The position numbers and the translations under genes are program-made. The notes under the pieces are model-generated. The model was not told the DNA's origin, made no database searches, and worked only from the letters and a program-made list of their open reading frames with translations. From contig NZ_LT629743.1 of assembly GCF_900105095.1 (NCBI RefSeq), positions 1,364,001-1,428,000 on the forward strand: 64,000 nt of DNA. Direction: 5' to 3'. Each line of letters starts with the position of its first letter. Position 1 is the stretch's first letter. Origin of the DNA: Erythrobacter sp. HL-111. Lineage in GTDB: Bacteria; Pseudomonadota; Alphaproteobacteria; Sphingomonadales; Sphingomonadaceae. Of this stretch, positions 43,142 through 52,883 are shown piece after piece.

Positions 43142-45346
43142 CTAGCCTGCGCGTCCCTTGCGCAGCGAAAGTTTGGGGACCCCGCCCGCTTCAAGCGAGC
43201 CGCCGCGGCCCGACAGGGAAGGGTTGGTCATGAAATAGCGGTGGCAATTGAACGGTTTGACGTCCGTTTCCACCCGCGAATAGGTGCCGTCGGCGTTGAG
43301 CCACCAGCTCTGCTGCGTGTCGAGCATGTTGGCGAGCAGAACCTGCTGCAGCACCTGGTCGTGCACCGTGCGGTTGTCGATCGGGATGAGCGATTCCACC
43401 CGCCGGTCGAGATTGCGCTCCATCAGGTCGGCCGAGGAGATGAACACGGCGGCCTTCGGGCCCGGCATGGTCTGGCCGTTCGCGAAGGCGTAGATGCGGC
43501 TGTGTTCGAGGAAGCGGCCGATGATCGATTTCACCCGAATGTTATCGGACAGCCCCGGGATCCCGGGGCGCAGGCAGCAGATGCCGCGGATGACGAGCTC
43601 GACGCTGACCCCCGCATCGCTCGCGGCGTAGAGCCGGTCGATCATGCCGCGATCGGTGATCTGGTTGCACTTCATCCAGATCGCCGCCGGCTTGCCCTTC
43701 TGCGCGTTGGCGATCTCGGTGTCGATCCGGCGATAGATCTCCTCGCGCAGGTCGATGGGGGCGATGTGGATCTTCTCGAGGCTGTGCGGCTCGACGTAGC
43801 CGGTCACGAAATTGAACATCTTGGCCGCGTCCCGGCCCAGTTTCGGGTCGGCGGTGAAGAAGGAGAGGTCGGTGTAGATCTTCGCCGTGACCGGGTGGTA
43901 ATTGCCGGTGCCGAAGTGGCAGTAGGTGCGAAAGCCGTCGTCCTCGCGCCGCACCACCATCGCGGTCTTGGCATGGGTCTTCCAGTCGGTGAAGCCGTAG
44001 ATCACCTGCACGCCCGCCCGTTCGAGCTTGGTCGCCCACTTGAGGTTCTGCTCCTCGTCGAACCGGGCTTTCAGTTCCACCACGGCGGTGACCGACTTGC
44101 CGTTCTCCGCCGCCTCGATCAGCGCGTTGATCACCGCCGACTGGGCGCCCGCGCGGTAGAGCGTCTGCTTGATCGCGACCACGTCCGGATCGGCGGCGGC
44201 CTGGCGAATGAAATCGACCACCACCTCGAAGCTTTCGTAGGGGTGGTGGATGATGATATCCTTTTCGCGGATCGCGGAAAAGGCATCGCCGTCATGTTCG
44301 CGGATCCGTTCGGGATAGCGCGGGGAATAGGCGTCGAACTTGAGGTCGGGCCGGTCCTCGCCGACGATCTCGGCGAGCCCGTCGATCCCGATCATCCCGT
44401 CGGTCTTGATCACCGCGGCTTCGTGGACGCCGAGTTGTTCGAGCAGCACGGCCTCGGCCTTGGGATCGAAATCCTCCTCCAGTTCGAGCTGGATCACCTG
44501 CCCGCGCCGCCGCCGCTGGATCGCGCTGCGGAAGGTCCGCACGAGGTCCTCGGCCTCTTCCTCGATCTCGATGTCGCTGTCGCGCAGCACGCGGAACAGG
44601 CCGTCGCCCTCGATCGTGAAGCCGGGAAAGAGCTTCGAGGCGTAACGCTGGATCAGGCTGGCGATGGAGATGTAGATCGCCTCGCCCGGAACCCCGCCCG
44701 TGCCTTCCTGCTGTCCCGGCACCCGCACGAAGCGCGGCAGGGCGCTGGGGATCAGGATCATCTCGATGATCTGTTCGCGGTCCACGTCGCGCGTCAGCGT
44801 GAAGAGGAGGCCGATCCCTTCATTGTGGACGAAGGGGAACGGGTGCGCCGGGTCCAGCGCCTGGGGGGTGATGATCGGCAGGATCTCCTCGAGGAAATAC
44901 TGCTCGAGCCATTCGTGCGCCGACGGGTCCACGCGGTGTTCGTCCGCGACATGGATGCCCGCCTCGGCCAGCGAGACGCGCAGGCTCCGCCAGATCTCCT
45001 GCTGCCGGTCGGAGATCGTCGCCAGCTGTTCGCGGATCGCGGCGAGCTGCTGGGTCGGGGTGCGGCCGTCGATCGCGACCTTGTCGATGCCGCGCTGCGC
45101 CTGGCCCACCAGGCCGGCGACGCGGATCATCATGAATTCGTCGAGATTGCTGCCCGAGATCGACAGGAAGCGCAGCCTCTCGAGCAGGGGATAGGCCTCG
45201 TTGCACGCTTCGGCCAGCACGCGCTCGTTGAAGGAGAGCCACGAAAGCTCCCGGTTGAAATAGGGCGAGTCGTCGCCCGACCCGCCCGGCTGCGGCGCGG
45301 GCGGAGGCGCGGGGTCCTGCGTGGTGGTGACCTCGGTGCTGCTCAT
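43142..45346 (-). CDS. ppk: Polyphosphate kinase 1
   Basis: PPK1 transfers the gamma-phosphate of ATP to polyphosphate through a phosphohistidine. The 734-aa protein has the full domain order: N-terminal helical domain with YFNRELSWLSFNERVL, the head domain and two phospholipase-D-like C domains. HFGTGNYH carries the histidine that is autophosphorylated. ATG 45346 (MSSTEVTTTQD) begins after the open-frame extension that reaches 45400. A 769-aa antisense frame is an artefact. Confidence 0.96.
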   Translation of the reverse strand: MSSTEVTTTQDPAPPPAPQPGGSGDDSPYFNRELSWLSFNERVLAEACNEAYPLLERLRFLSISGSNLDEFMMIRVAGLVGQAQRGIDKVAIDGRTPTQQLAAIREQLATISDRQQEIWRSLRVSLAEAGIHVADEHRVDPSAHEWLEQYFLEEILPIITPQALDPAHPFPFVHNEGIGLLFTLTRDVDREQIIEMILIPSALPRFVRVPGQQEGTGGVPGEAIYISIASLIQRYASKLFPGFTIEGDGLFRVLRDSDIEIEEEAEDLVRTFRSAIQRRRRGQVIQLELEEDFDPKAEAVLLEQLGVHEAAVIKTDGMIGIDGLAEIVGEDRPDLKFDAYSPRYPERIREHDGDAFSAIREKDIIIHHPYESFEVVVDFIRQAAADPDVVAIKQTLYRAGAQSAVINALIEAAENGKSVTAVVELKARFDEEQNLKWATKLERAGVQVIYGFTDWKTHAKTAMVVRREDDGFRTYCHFGTGNYHPVTAKIYTDLSFFTADPKLGRDAAKMFNFVTGYVEPHSLEKIHIAPIDLREEIYRRIDTEIANAQKGKPAAIWMKCNQITDRGMIDRLYAASDAGVSVELVIRGICCLRPGIPGLSDNIRVKSIIGRFLEHSRIYAFANGQTMPGPKAAVFISSADLMERNLDRRVESLIPIDNRTVHDQVLQQVLLANMLDTQQSWWLNADGTYSRVETDVKPFNCHRYFMTNPSLSGRGGSLEAGGVPKLSLRKGRAG

Positions 45347-45494
45347 CGTGTCCGGCGTGCTTTGGGGCGCAGCGAAGCGCCGCGCACCCCATGTTCGCAT
45401 GGCGCGCGAGTGTAAATCACGAAAGGTGCGGTGTCACAAGAATGTCAGATAGGAACGGAAGGCCCCGGTTTCGGGTCCGGCCCCCGGACGCGCC

Positions 45495-46532
45495 TCACAC
45501 GAGGCTGCGGCTATCGGCGATCTCGACGATGCCGCGCTTGCCGTTCGCATCCCGGCCCAGTTGCACCAGCACGTCGATCACGCTCGCGGCGTAGGCGATC
45601 GTGTCGGTGCGCGACAGGCCGATGCCGGTCTGCATCACCATCAGCGACAATTGTTCGAGCGCGCCCTTGAGCGAGTTCGCGTGGATGGTCGAGAAACTGC
45701 CCGGGTGCCCGGTGTTGATCGCACGCAGGAAGCTGACGCTTTCCGCGCCGCGCAGTTCGCCCAGAACGATGCGGTCCGGGCGCAGGCGGAGCGCGGCCTG
45801 GAGCAGTTCGTTCGCCGTCACCTTGGCTTCGCCCAGTTCGCCCTTGACCGCGACGAGGCCGATGGAATTTTCGCCCGGGAACTTGAGCTCGGGCGTGTCC
45901 TCGACCAGCACGACGCGTTCGTGCCGCGGGATCTCGCCCAGCATGGCGTTGAGGAAGGTCGTCTTGCCGGTGCTCGTCCCGCCGGAGATGAGGATCGTGC
46001 GGCGCTGCCGAATCGCCTCGCGCAGGTAGCGGATCGGCTGTTCCTGCGGATCGGGCATGGCCGGCGCGTGCGTGCCAACGAGCGGGCCGGTGTCGTAGGC
46101 GTCGAGCGGCAGGTCGAGCCTGCGGTGGCGGCGGATCGCCATGACCCAGTGACGCCGACTGGCGGGCGGCCCGCAGAACTGGATGCGCGCCCCGTCCGGC
46201 AGGGTCGCGCCCAGCAGCGGATGCTCGCGGTTGATCCCCTGGTGCGAAACGCGCGCGACCTGTTCGGCAAGGCGCTGCACGAGCCGGTCGTCGATCTCGG
46301 GCGTCTCGACCCGCTGCATTCCGGGGTTGGAAGCGTCTTCGATCCACAGCTCGCCCGGTCGGTTGACCATGATTTCGGTCACCGTGTCCTTCCGCAGCCA
46401 CCGCCGGAAGGGGGCGAGATAGGCGTCGAGATAGACGCTGCGTTCGGAAAGGTCGGCGAGGCTGTCGCGCGGCACTTCCCCGTCGACCGGCTCGCTCGCC
46501 GGGCCGGAAAGGGGATGGATGTCCGCGCTCAC
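45495..46532 (-). CDS. virB11: VirB11-type secretion ATPase
   Basis: This hexameric ATPase powers assembly or transport in type IV secretion. The 345-aa protein has Walker A GGTSTGKTT (about residues 186-194), an Asp/His-box region (EDTPELKF and TGHPGSFSTIHAN) and Walker B LRPDRIVLGELRG. It is the last gene of the virB cluster, 19 bp after virB10. Full length, with no defect seen. Confidence 0.94.
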   Translation of the reverse strand: MSADIHPLSGPASEPVDGEVPRDSLADLSERSVYLDAYLAPFRRWLRKDTVTEIMVNRPGELWIEDASNPGMQRVETPEIDDRLVQRLAEQVARVSHQGINREHPLLGATLPDGARIQFCGPPASRRHWVMAIRRHRRLDLPLDAYDTGPLVGTHAPAMPDPQEQPIRYLREAIRQRRTILISGGTSTGKTTFLNAMLGEIPRHERVVLVEDTPELKFPGENSIGLVAVKGELGEAKVTANELLQAALRLRPDRIVLGELRGAESVSFLRAINTGHPGSFSTIHANSLKGALEQLSLMVMQTGIGLSRTDTIAYAASVIDVLVQLGRDANGKRGIVEIADSRSLV

Positions 46533-46551
46533 TCGCTCTGCCCCGCCACGC

Positions 46552-47694
46552 TCAGTTCGAAACGGTGCTGAAATCGAGGTCGCGCGCGGTGAAGACGCGG
46601 ATCGGCTCTCCCATCCGCACGCGGATCGTCGGGCTGATCTGCCCGTCGGCCTGGACCGCGGAGTTCGCCGCGTTCTGCGCGCCGCCCGCGACGATCACGC
46701 CGCCGACGCCGCCCGTCGCGAGCGCGCCGAGCCCGCCGACGACCGACAGCAGCATGGCCGAACCGAAGCGCTTGAAGAAATGGCTGTCGACATCGCCCGC
46801 AAGGCCCGTCGTCCCGTCGAAGGCGACCGCAGGCGAAGCGATGTTGATCGAGGCGCCGTCCGGGCGGATCAACCGGGTCCAGATGACGTAGGCGCGCTTC
46901 TGCCCCTGCTGGACGCCCGACTGGTACTGGCCGATCAGACGCGAGGAGCGGGGGATCAGCACCTTCTTGCCGTCGAAGCTGCGCACGTCCTGGCTCACCA
47001 CGGCGCGGACGTAGCCGGGCACGTCGGTGTTGATCGCGGTTTCGAGCACGGCGGGGATCATCGTTCCCTGCGTCACCGTGGTCGTGGGATTGACCATCGC
47101 GCGGGCCTGCGCCGGCATTCCGCCGACGCCGCCGATGCGGCTGGCGAAGGCCGCCGCCGAACCGCCGGCCATCGCCTCCTCGCCGCCCGGCATCGCCTCG
47201 CCCGCAGCGGCCGCGTCGGCGGCCGGTTCGGCGAGGCGCATCGCGCTGGCCGCCGTGCTCGCGTCATAGACCATGGTCGGGCTCGCATAGGGGTTGGCCG
47301 CGCCGGCGGTTTCGGCCCCCGGATCGTTCGCGAGGATCGGCGCGGGCGCGGGATCGGGGCGCTCCTCCTGCGGTGCGGGCGTTTCCGCCGGGGCGGGGGC
47401 CGGATCGGGCGCAGCGGCCTGCGGCGGGGCGACCGCGGGATTGCCGATCGGTTCGGGCTCGGGCGTTTCGGGCGCGTTCATCGCCCAGAAGGTCGTCGCC
47501 CCGAGCGCGAGCACGATCAGCCCGCCCGCCGCGAGGCCGAGCCCGTCGGTCTTCGCCTTGCGGTCAGCTACGCCCGGAAAGGCGCTCCGGCTGGCGAGGT
47601 CGATGACCTCGGCGCTTTCCTGCTCGCGCGGATCGCCGTCCGCGCCCGTGGCGGTGTCACCCTTCTTCGGCGGCAGTCGCATGGCAAGGCGCAT
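46552..47694 (-). CDS. virB10: VirB10-type core channel protein
   Basis: VirB10 spans both membranes and links the inner-membrane ATPases to the outer-membrane pore. The 380-aa protein has a cytoplasmic N-terminus, one transmembrane helix (about residues 51-67, LAAGGLIVLALGATTFW), a Pro/Ala/Glu-rich periplasmic linker and the C-terminal TrbI/VirB10 beta-barrel domain (RLIGQYQSGVQQGQKRAYVIWTRL-like pattern). Start ATG 47694; a second Met at position 5 is possible. It follows virB9 by 37 bp. Confidence 0.92.
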   Translation of the reverse strand: MRLAMRLPPKKGDTATGADGDPREQESAEVIDLASRSAFPGVADRKAKTDGLGLAAGGLIVLALGATTFWAMNAPETPEPEPIGNPAVAPPQAAAPDPAPAPAETPAPQEERPDPAPAPILANDPGAETAGAANPYASPTMVYDASTAASAMRLAEPAADAAAAGEAMPGGEEAMAGGSAAAFASRIGGVGGMPAQARAMVNPTTTVTQGTMIPAVLETAINTDVPGYVRAVVSQDVRSFDGKKVLIPRSSRLIGQYQSGVQQGQKRAYVIWTRLIRPDGASINIASPAVAFDGTTGLAGDVDSHFFKRFGSAMLLSVVGGLGALATGGVGGVIVAGGAQNAANSAVQADGQISPTIRVRMGEPIRVFTARDLDFSTVSN

Positions 47695-47731
47695 CAGTTC
47701 CTCTCCCCTTCAAGAGCATTGCGGAGCATGG

Positions 47732-48547
47732 TCACGAGCCCCTCCCCGTGCGTGCGCCGGCTTCGGCGCTGCGCGGGCGGGCCGGGCCGGTGTTGGTGAG
47801 CGTCGCGGCATTCTCGCCCGAGCGCAGGATGATCTGGCTGGGCACTTCGTCGAGCACGACGGTGTCGCCGCGCACGGTGAAATTGACCGCACCGATGTCC
47901 CCGCGTTCGTTGGCGACGAGGATCGCCGGGATCGGCTCGCCCGCGGGCCAGGTCAGGAACATCGCCTCGCCATCGTCATAGGCGCGTTCGGGCAGGAGGT
48001 CCTTGTCGCCGTCGGGCGTCCATTCCCAGTTGAGCAGCGCAGGGTCGACCACCGCGTAGGGATCGGTCGCGGCCGCCATCTCGAGCGCGTTCGCCTCCTC
48101 GCGCGCTTCCTCCTGGGCGGCAGCGGCAAGGCGGGCCTCGCGCTCGGCCTTCTCGGCCTCGGGATAGCGGAACTGCATGACGTAGAGCGGGTTGTTGCGC
48201 GGGCTCGCGATGAGGTCGAAGAGATAGGTCCGCTTGCTCGTCACCACGGTCATGTTGGTCGCGGCGGACGGTTCCAGCGGCTTCACGAAGAGGATCGACT
48301 GCGCCTTGTTCGGCTGGACCTGCCAGGCCTTGCTGTCGCCGATCGCGACGTTCTCGATCCGCTCGTCCTCGCGGAACTTGATCGTCGTCTGGACCCGCAC
48401 CCGGCCGCGGATCGTGAAGACCTGCGCCTCGTCATAGGTGAGCGTGACCAGCCGCGAATCGCCCTCGGTGCCGCCGTCCTCGGCGAAGGCGGGGACGGGC
48501 GCGGCGAAACTCATCAGGGCAAGCGCAAGGGGAAGGGCGCGCTTCAT
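47732..48547 (-). CDS. virB9: VirB9-type outer-membrane complex protein
   Basis: The 271-aa secreted protein has a signal peptide (residues 1-22, ending PAFA) and an N-terminal VirB9 domain with VFTIRGRVRVQTTIKF. The C-terminal domain contains FTVRGDTVVLDEVPSQIILRSG, which inserts into the core complex with VirB7 and VirB10. No virB7 lipoprotein gene is visible nearby. Its ATG overlaps the virB6 stop (ATGA), so no virB8 can lie between them. Confidence 0.92.
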   Translation of the reverse strand: MKRALPLALALMSFAAPVPAFAEDGGTEGDSRLVTLTYDEAQVFTIRGRVRVQTTIKFREDERIENVAIGDSKAWQVQPNKAQSILFVKPLEPSAATNMTVVTSKRTYLFDLIASPRNNPLYVMQFRYPEAEKAEREARLAAAAQEEAREEANALEMAAATDPYAVVDPALLNWEWTPDGDKDLLPERAYDDGEAMFLTWPAGEPIPAILVANERGDIGAVNFTVRGDTVVLDEVPSQIILRSGENAATLTNTGPARPRSAEAGARTGRGS

Positions 48548-49755
48548 CGGGGTGTCTCCGTTTTCGGGGCCGCGGCGCCTTTCGCGCGCTGCGGGGAAGA
48601 TCGCGACGAGGCGGGCCGGAAGCGGTTGCCGATCCCGTGGGTGCGCGAGGCGGCCGGACCGCCCTCTCCCGCCCGGGTGCCACCGGAAGAGGCCGCATAG
48701 ACGCGCGTCTCGCGCACCGTCCCGGGCTCGGCAGAGGTGCCGTAGTCGTTCGCGGGCGCGGCGGGGCGGATGCCGGCAACGTCGATCCGGCGCGGGGCCG
48801 CGCTCGCCGCCGGGGCGGCCGCGCTCCGCGCCGCGCCGGGCATCGCGGCGATCGCGCCGTCGCGGGCCATGCGGGTGGTGTCGATTCCCCGCCCGCTGCC
48901 GCTCGCCCGGGCGAGGCCGAACACCTGCCAGCCGGCCACCATCGTCGCCGCCACCTTCAGCGCCATGAACATCAGCGCCACGTGGACCGCGCCGACGAGG
49001 AAGAAGCCCATCGCCGCCTGCTGGTCGATCTCGCCCGGCGTCGCCACCAGCACAGCGAGGATCGGCACCGCGATCTCGAGCATGATCGTGCCGCCGAGCA
49101 CCGCGAAGAGCGGCGCGAGGGCGAGCATGGTCATCCCCTTGAGCCAGCCGGTGAAGAGCCCGCGCGTGCCCTCGAACAGCGCCAGCACCACGAAGATCGG
49201 ACCAACGGCAAGCAGCAGGGCGAGCCCGATCCGCGCCGTCACCAGCAGCCCGACCGTGCCCAGCAGCAGCAGCATCGCGCCGAGCCACATCATGCCCGGC
49301 GGCGAAAAGGCATTGATGTCGGTCTTCCCGCTTGATGCCTCCTGCACCGCGAGGAAGACGACGTCGAGCTTCTGCGCGAAGGTCGCCGTGGCCGACCCTT
49401 CCGACCCCGTCAGCGCCCCCGCGACCCAATCCGGCCCGAGCACGAAGAAGTTGTAGAACACGGTCGAGTAGGCGACGAAACTGGTGGCGAAGGAGAGGAC
49501 GAGGCCGACCGTGAGGATCTTGGGCACGAGGTGCCGCACCGACAGGTTCGACCGGCCGAGCATCAGCGAAATGCCGAAGAAGGCGAAATAGAACACCAGC
49601 AGCGTGACGAGCACCGCGCGCATCTGCCCATCGTCGCCGAACAGCCGCCCGAAGGCCTGCTCGCTGACCTGGCTCGCGATGCAGTCGACCGCGGTCAGCG
49701 CGGCGGCGACGCCTGCGCCCATGTCCTGGGTGACGAGATCGCAGGAGGTCGTCAT
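48544..49755 (-). CDS. virB6: VirB6/TrbL-type polytopic membrane protein
   Basis: The 403-aa protein has about six transmembrane helices (residues 45-300), including TVGLLVTARIGLALLLAVGP and the family pattern GLFTGWLKGMTMLALAP. The last 100 residues are a hydrophilic Ala/Pro/Arg tail. VirB6 forms part of the inner-membrane channel. ATG 49755 overlaps the virB4 stop (ATGA). The extension of this frame beyond 49755 belongs to virB4 in another frame. Confidence 0.88.
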   Translation of the reverse strand: MTTSCDLVTQDMGAGVAAALTAVDCIASQVSEQAFGRLFGDDGQMRAVLVTLLVFYFAFFGISLMLGRSNLSVRHLVPKILTVGLVLSFATSFVAYSTVFYNFFVLGPDWVAGALTGSEGSATATFAQKLDVVFLAVQEASSGKTDINAFSPPGMMWLGAMLLLLGTVGLLVTARIGLALLLAVGPIFVVLALFEGTRGLFTGWLKGMTMLALAPLFAVLGGTIMLEIAVPILAVLVATPGEIDQQAAMGFFLVGAVHVALMFMALKVAATMVAGWQVFGLARASGSGRGIDTTRMARDGAIAAMPGAARSAAAPAASAAPRRIDVAGIRPAAPANDYGTSAEPGTVRETRVYAASSGGTRAGEGGPAASRTHGIGNRFRPASSRSSPQRAKGAAAPKTETPR

Positions 49756-52193
49756 TCCGCCGCCTGCCACACCGGGTGCCCGTCCGCATCGACTTCGCCC
49801 GATCCGTCGGGCCAGGCGCGGTTGGTGAGCGCGGGAAACCACGCGCTCGGCTCGTCGCCGACCGCTTCGCGCAGCAGGTCGAGCCGCCTGACCGCCGATT
49901 CGCGGCCGGACAGGATCGTCAGCACCTCGGGCGCGCCCGACAGGTCGAGCCGCACGACGACGCTCGCATCGGGCTGGCGCACGAGGAAACAGCGCGAATG
50001 CGCGGGCAAGCTGCGGATCAGCGCGAGTTCGTGTTCGGTAAGGCCGAAACCGTCGCAGTAATCCTCGGGCCGTGCCCTCGAATTGGGCATGAAGACCATG
50101 GTCGCGGTCTGCTCCACCAATGCGGTGGAAATGCGGCTTTCGAGCGCGTCGCGCGCCGACTGGGTGGCGAAACCGACCAGGGCGTTGCGCTTCCTCAGCG
50201 TCTTGAGCCAGTCGCGGATGCGCGCGGCGAACACCTCGTCGTCCAGCGCCTTCCAGCCCTCGTCGATCAGGATCATGGTCGGCTGGCCATCGAGCCGTTC
50301 GTCGATGCGGTGGAAGAGATACATCATGACCGGCGTGCGCAGGCGCGGGTTTTCGAGCAGGGCGGTCATGTCGAAGCCGAGCACCCGCTCCTCGAGGTCG
50401 AGCGCGTCGCGCTCGTTGTCGAACAGCCAGGCGTGCTCCCCGCCCTCTCCCGAAGGGTCGCCGATCCATGCGCCCAGCCGGTCCGCGAGGTCGCCCGGTT
50501 CGGGCCGACGGGCGCCGGCGAGCAGTTCCTTGAAGTGGCGCAGGCGGCGCAGGCGCGAATCATTGGCATAGGCCGCATCCACCGCCGCGCTGATGGTCGC
50601 GTATTCCTCCGGCCCCTCGGCCTTGAGCAGCACGCCGAGCCAATCGCGCAGGAAGGCGCGGTTCGCCGCCGTATCGGGCAAGGCGAGCGGGTTGAAGCCG
50701 GTCGGCTCGCCCGGATTGATCCGGTCGTAGCGCCCGCCGATCCCGCGGATGAACAACTCCGCCCCGCGGTCCTTGTCGAACAGGATGGTGCGCGGGCGGA
50801 ACTTCTGCGCCTGCGCGGCGAGGAAGTTCATCACCACGGTCTTGCCCGACCCCGACGGGCCGATCACGGAGAAATTGCCGAGGTCGCCGTGGTGGAAATT
50901 GAAGAAGAACGGCGTCGCGCTGGTCGTCTCCAGCAGGGTGACGGCATCGCCCCAGTGGTTGTTCGCCGCGCTGCCGAGCGCGAAGCCGTGGAAGGAGCCG
51001 AACCCCGCCATGTTCGCGCTCGAGATCAGCGCACGGCGCACGATGTAGTCCTCGTTGCCCGGGAACTGCGCCCAGAAGGCAGGTTCGAGATTGACGTCCT
51101 CGCGCACCGCGATCGCGCCCGTGTCGGCCAGCGCCGCGGCGCAGGCGGCGGCGGCATCGTCCAATCGCGGCAGGTCGCGCTCGCGCACCAGCACGGTCAG
51201 GTGATGGTCGCCGAACCCGACCGATCCCGCGCCGAGCGCATCGCGCGCGTTCATCATGTCGCTGCGTTCGGCCGCGGCCTCCTCGTCCACCGAACGCAGG
51301 CGGCGCAGCGCGAGGTCGATCCGCTCGCGCGCCGTGGTGCGCTCGTTCGGGGCATAGCTTTCGGTGACGACCATTTCGAACGGCAGGCGCAGGAGCGGGT
51401 CGAGCAGGCCGGGCGAAGTCGCCTCGGGATAGTCCTTGAGCCCGAGGATGGCGGCGAAATCGGGCGCACCGGACCCCCGCAGTTCCATCGCGTCGAGGCC
51501 GAAGCTCGCCCGGCGATAGGGCAGCATGTGGCCGATATCGACATCGTCATTGGGCCGCCGCACGGGGCGCATCTCGCCGTTGTAGAGCGCGGAGAGAAGC
51601 TCCAGCATCTCCGAATTGATCCCGCCCGAAGGCGAGGTGTAGTCCGCCAGCACGCTCGCCCCGTAGGCCGACAGCGAAGCGACGAGGCCGGTGATCGCGC
51701 TCTTGAGGGTGCGGATGTCCTTGGGATCGGCTTCCAGTTCCTCCTGCCCGCGGCGGCTGAAGAACCGGGCGGCGCGTTCGGGCAGGCCGGTCTTGCCGCG
51801 CGCGGGGCGGCGGATCAGGGTGACGAACTGGTCGTTGATGAACAGCGACCCGCCCGCGAGCCGCTCCTTCCAGCGCGCGTCGATGTGGCGCGACAGGGGA
51901 TCGTCGAATTCGGCTTCGAGCTCGACCTCGACCCGGCGGCGGATGACGTGGTGGTAAAGCACGAACCGCGCGTCCAGCGTCGAACGCAGCATCACCTCGC
52001 GCGTCGCGGCGTGGGCGTTGAGCGCGTCGGAATCCTCGGTCTCGAAGAGGAGGCCGGGGACCTGGATCGCGCTCATCACCGAGCCGTCGCGCAGCAGCAC
52101 GGTGCTCTCGTCGACGAGGCGGGCATAGGGCAGGCGGTCGCCGACGCGCGCTTCCTTCGCGCTCCAGGCGGCGGGTCCGATCCATTTCACCAT
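49752..52193 (-). CDS. virB4: VirB4-type secretion ATPase
   Basis: VirB4 is the large, essential ATPase of type IV secretion. The 813-aa protein has an N-terminal CagE/TrbE/VirB domain and a C-terminal RecA-like ATPase with Walker A VIGPSGSGKTVVMNF (about residue 440) and Walker B MILIDEGWKAL (about 650). It is of full length with no frame defect. virB3 ends 52 bp upstream. Confidence 0.95.
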   Translation of the reverse strand: MVKWIGPAAWSAKEARVGDRLPYARLVDESTVLLRDGSVMSAIQVPGLLFETEDSDALNAHAATREVMLRSTLDARFVLYHHVIRRRVEVELEAEFDDPLSRHIDARWKERLAGGSLFINDQFVTLIRRPARGKTGLPERAARFFSRRGQEELEADPKDIRTLKSAITGLVASLSAYGASVLADYTSPSGGINSEMLELLSALYNGEMRPVRRPNDDVDIGHMLPYRRASFGLDAMELRGSGAPDFAAILGLKDYPEATSPGLLDPLLRLPFEMVVTESYAPNERTTARERIDLALRRLRSVDEEAAAERSDMMNARDALGAGSVGFGDHHLTVLVRERDLPRLDDAAAACAAALADTGAIAVREDVNLEPAFWAQFPGNEDYIVRRALISSANMAGFGSFHGFALGSAANNHWGDAVTLLETTSATPFFFNFHHGDLGNFSVIGPSGSGKTVVMNFLAAQAQKFRPRTILFDKDRGAELFIRGIGGRYDRINPGEPTGFNPLALPDTAANRAFLRDWLGVLLKAEGPEEYATISAAVDAAYANDSRLRRLRHFKELLAGARRPEPGDLADRLGAWIGDPSGEGGEHAWLFDNERDALDLEERVLGFDMTALLENPRLRTPVMMYLFHRIDERLDGQPTMILIDEGWKALDDEVFAARIRDWLKTLRKRNALVGFATQSARDALESRISTALVEQTATMVFMPNSRARPEDYCDGFGLTEHELALIRSLPAHSRCFLVRQPDASVVVRLDLSGAPEVLTILSGRESAVRRLDLLREAVGDEPSAWFPALTNRAWPDGSGEVDADGHPVWQAAE

Positions 52194-52245
52194 GTGCGGG
52201 CCTCCTCGGGATGGCCGGTGCCGATAAGGCGCGTCACGTCATCGA

Positions 52246-52530
52246 TCATGGGGCGTAACTGTTGCAGCCCCAGCGCTTGTAGTTCGCAATGCGCGGGCAT
52301 TTCGAAACCTTGGTGATCCACAGGTCGAAGATACGCGGTTCGCGCAGGGACGCAAAATAGCCGATGGCGTGCATCACGAAAGGTACGGGCACGATCCACC
52401 AGCTGTCGAGAATCAGGAAGGTGATCGTCGTCACCATCATGTTGATGATGAAGAAGTTGAGCGTCACCCCCGCGAACATCTGGGGCCGCGTCAGGGTCCG
52501 GTGGACGGGATGGCGGACGAGCGCGGTCAC
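52246..52530 (-). CDS. virB3: VirB3-type inner membrane protein
   Basis: This 94-aa VirB3/TrbD-like protein starts with GTG 52530 and contains VRHPVHRTLTRPQMFAGV, then two close transmembrane helices (FFIINMMVTTITFLIL and IVPVPFVMHAIGYFA), then LREPRIFDLWITKVSKCPR. The sequence up to the stop is typical for the family. A longer frame to 52611 runs into virB2. It lies 4 bp after virB2. Confidence 0.88.
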   Translation of the reverse strand: MTALVRHPVHRTLTRPQMFAGVTLNFFIINMMVTTITFLILDSWWIVPVPFVMHAIGYFASLREPRIFDLWITKVSKCPRIANYKRWGCNSYAP

Positions 52531-52534
52531 GGCG

Positions 52535-52840
52535 TCAGAACGTCGCCATCGTGTTGACGAGCCGCGGCGCGCCGAAGATGATGAAAACGCCGATGATGAC
52601 CGTGCCGCCATAGCGCCAGTTCATCCGGCCCGTCAGCATCATGAAGCCGACCCCCGCCACCGCCATCACGGCGAGACTGGTCGCGATCGGCCCCAGCAGC
52701 AGGTTCTGCATCCACAGCAGTGCATCGGTGATCGGGCTTTCCGAGCGCGCCGCCTCGGTCTGGGCGGAGGCCGCGGCGGGCATCAGGATGAGCGCGAGAA
52801 AGGCCGCGATGCGGGCCGGGAAGGTCGTGAGCGAATTCAT
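52535..52840 (-). CDS. virB2: VirB2-type pilin
   Basis: This 101-aa pilin-like protein has a signal peptide (about residues 1-25, ending ASAQ) and two hydrophobic helices (IATSLAVMAVAGVGFMML and GGTVIIGVFIIFGAPRLV) separated by a short basic loop (TGRMNWRY), the hallmark of VirB2/TrbC pilins. Starts further upstream (52852 or 52855) are possible. It is followed by virB3 after 4 bp. Confidence 0.88.
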   Translation of the reverse strand: MNSLTTFPARIAAFLALILMPAAASAQTEAARSESPITDALLWMQNLLLGPIATSLAVMAVAGVGFMMLTGRMNWRYGGTVIIGVFIIFGAPRLVNTMATF

Positions 52841-52883
52841 CGGGTGTTCCATCATGCTTGAAGATTGCGTCCGGTCCCGCGCC

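Noticed and set aside
43106..45415. 769-aa open frame on the plus strand
   Set aside because: It is antisense to ppk, which is unmistakable. The product is Arg/Val/Asp-rich with no recognisable motif.
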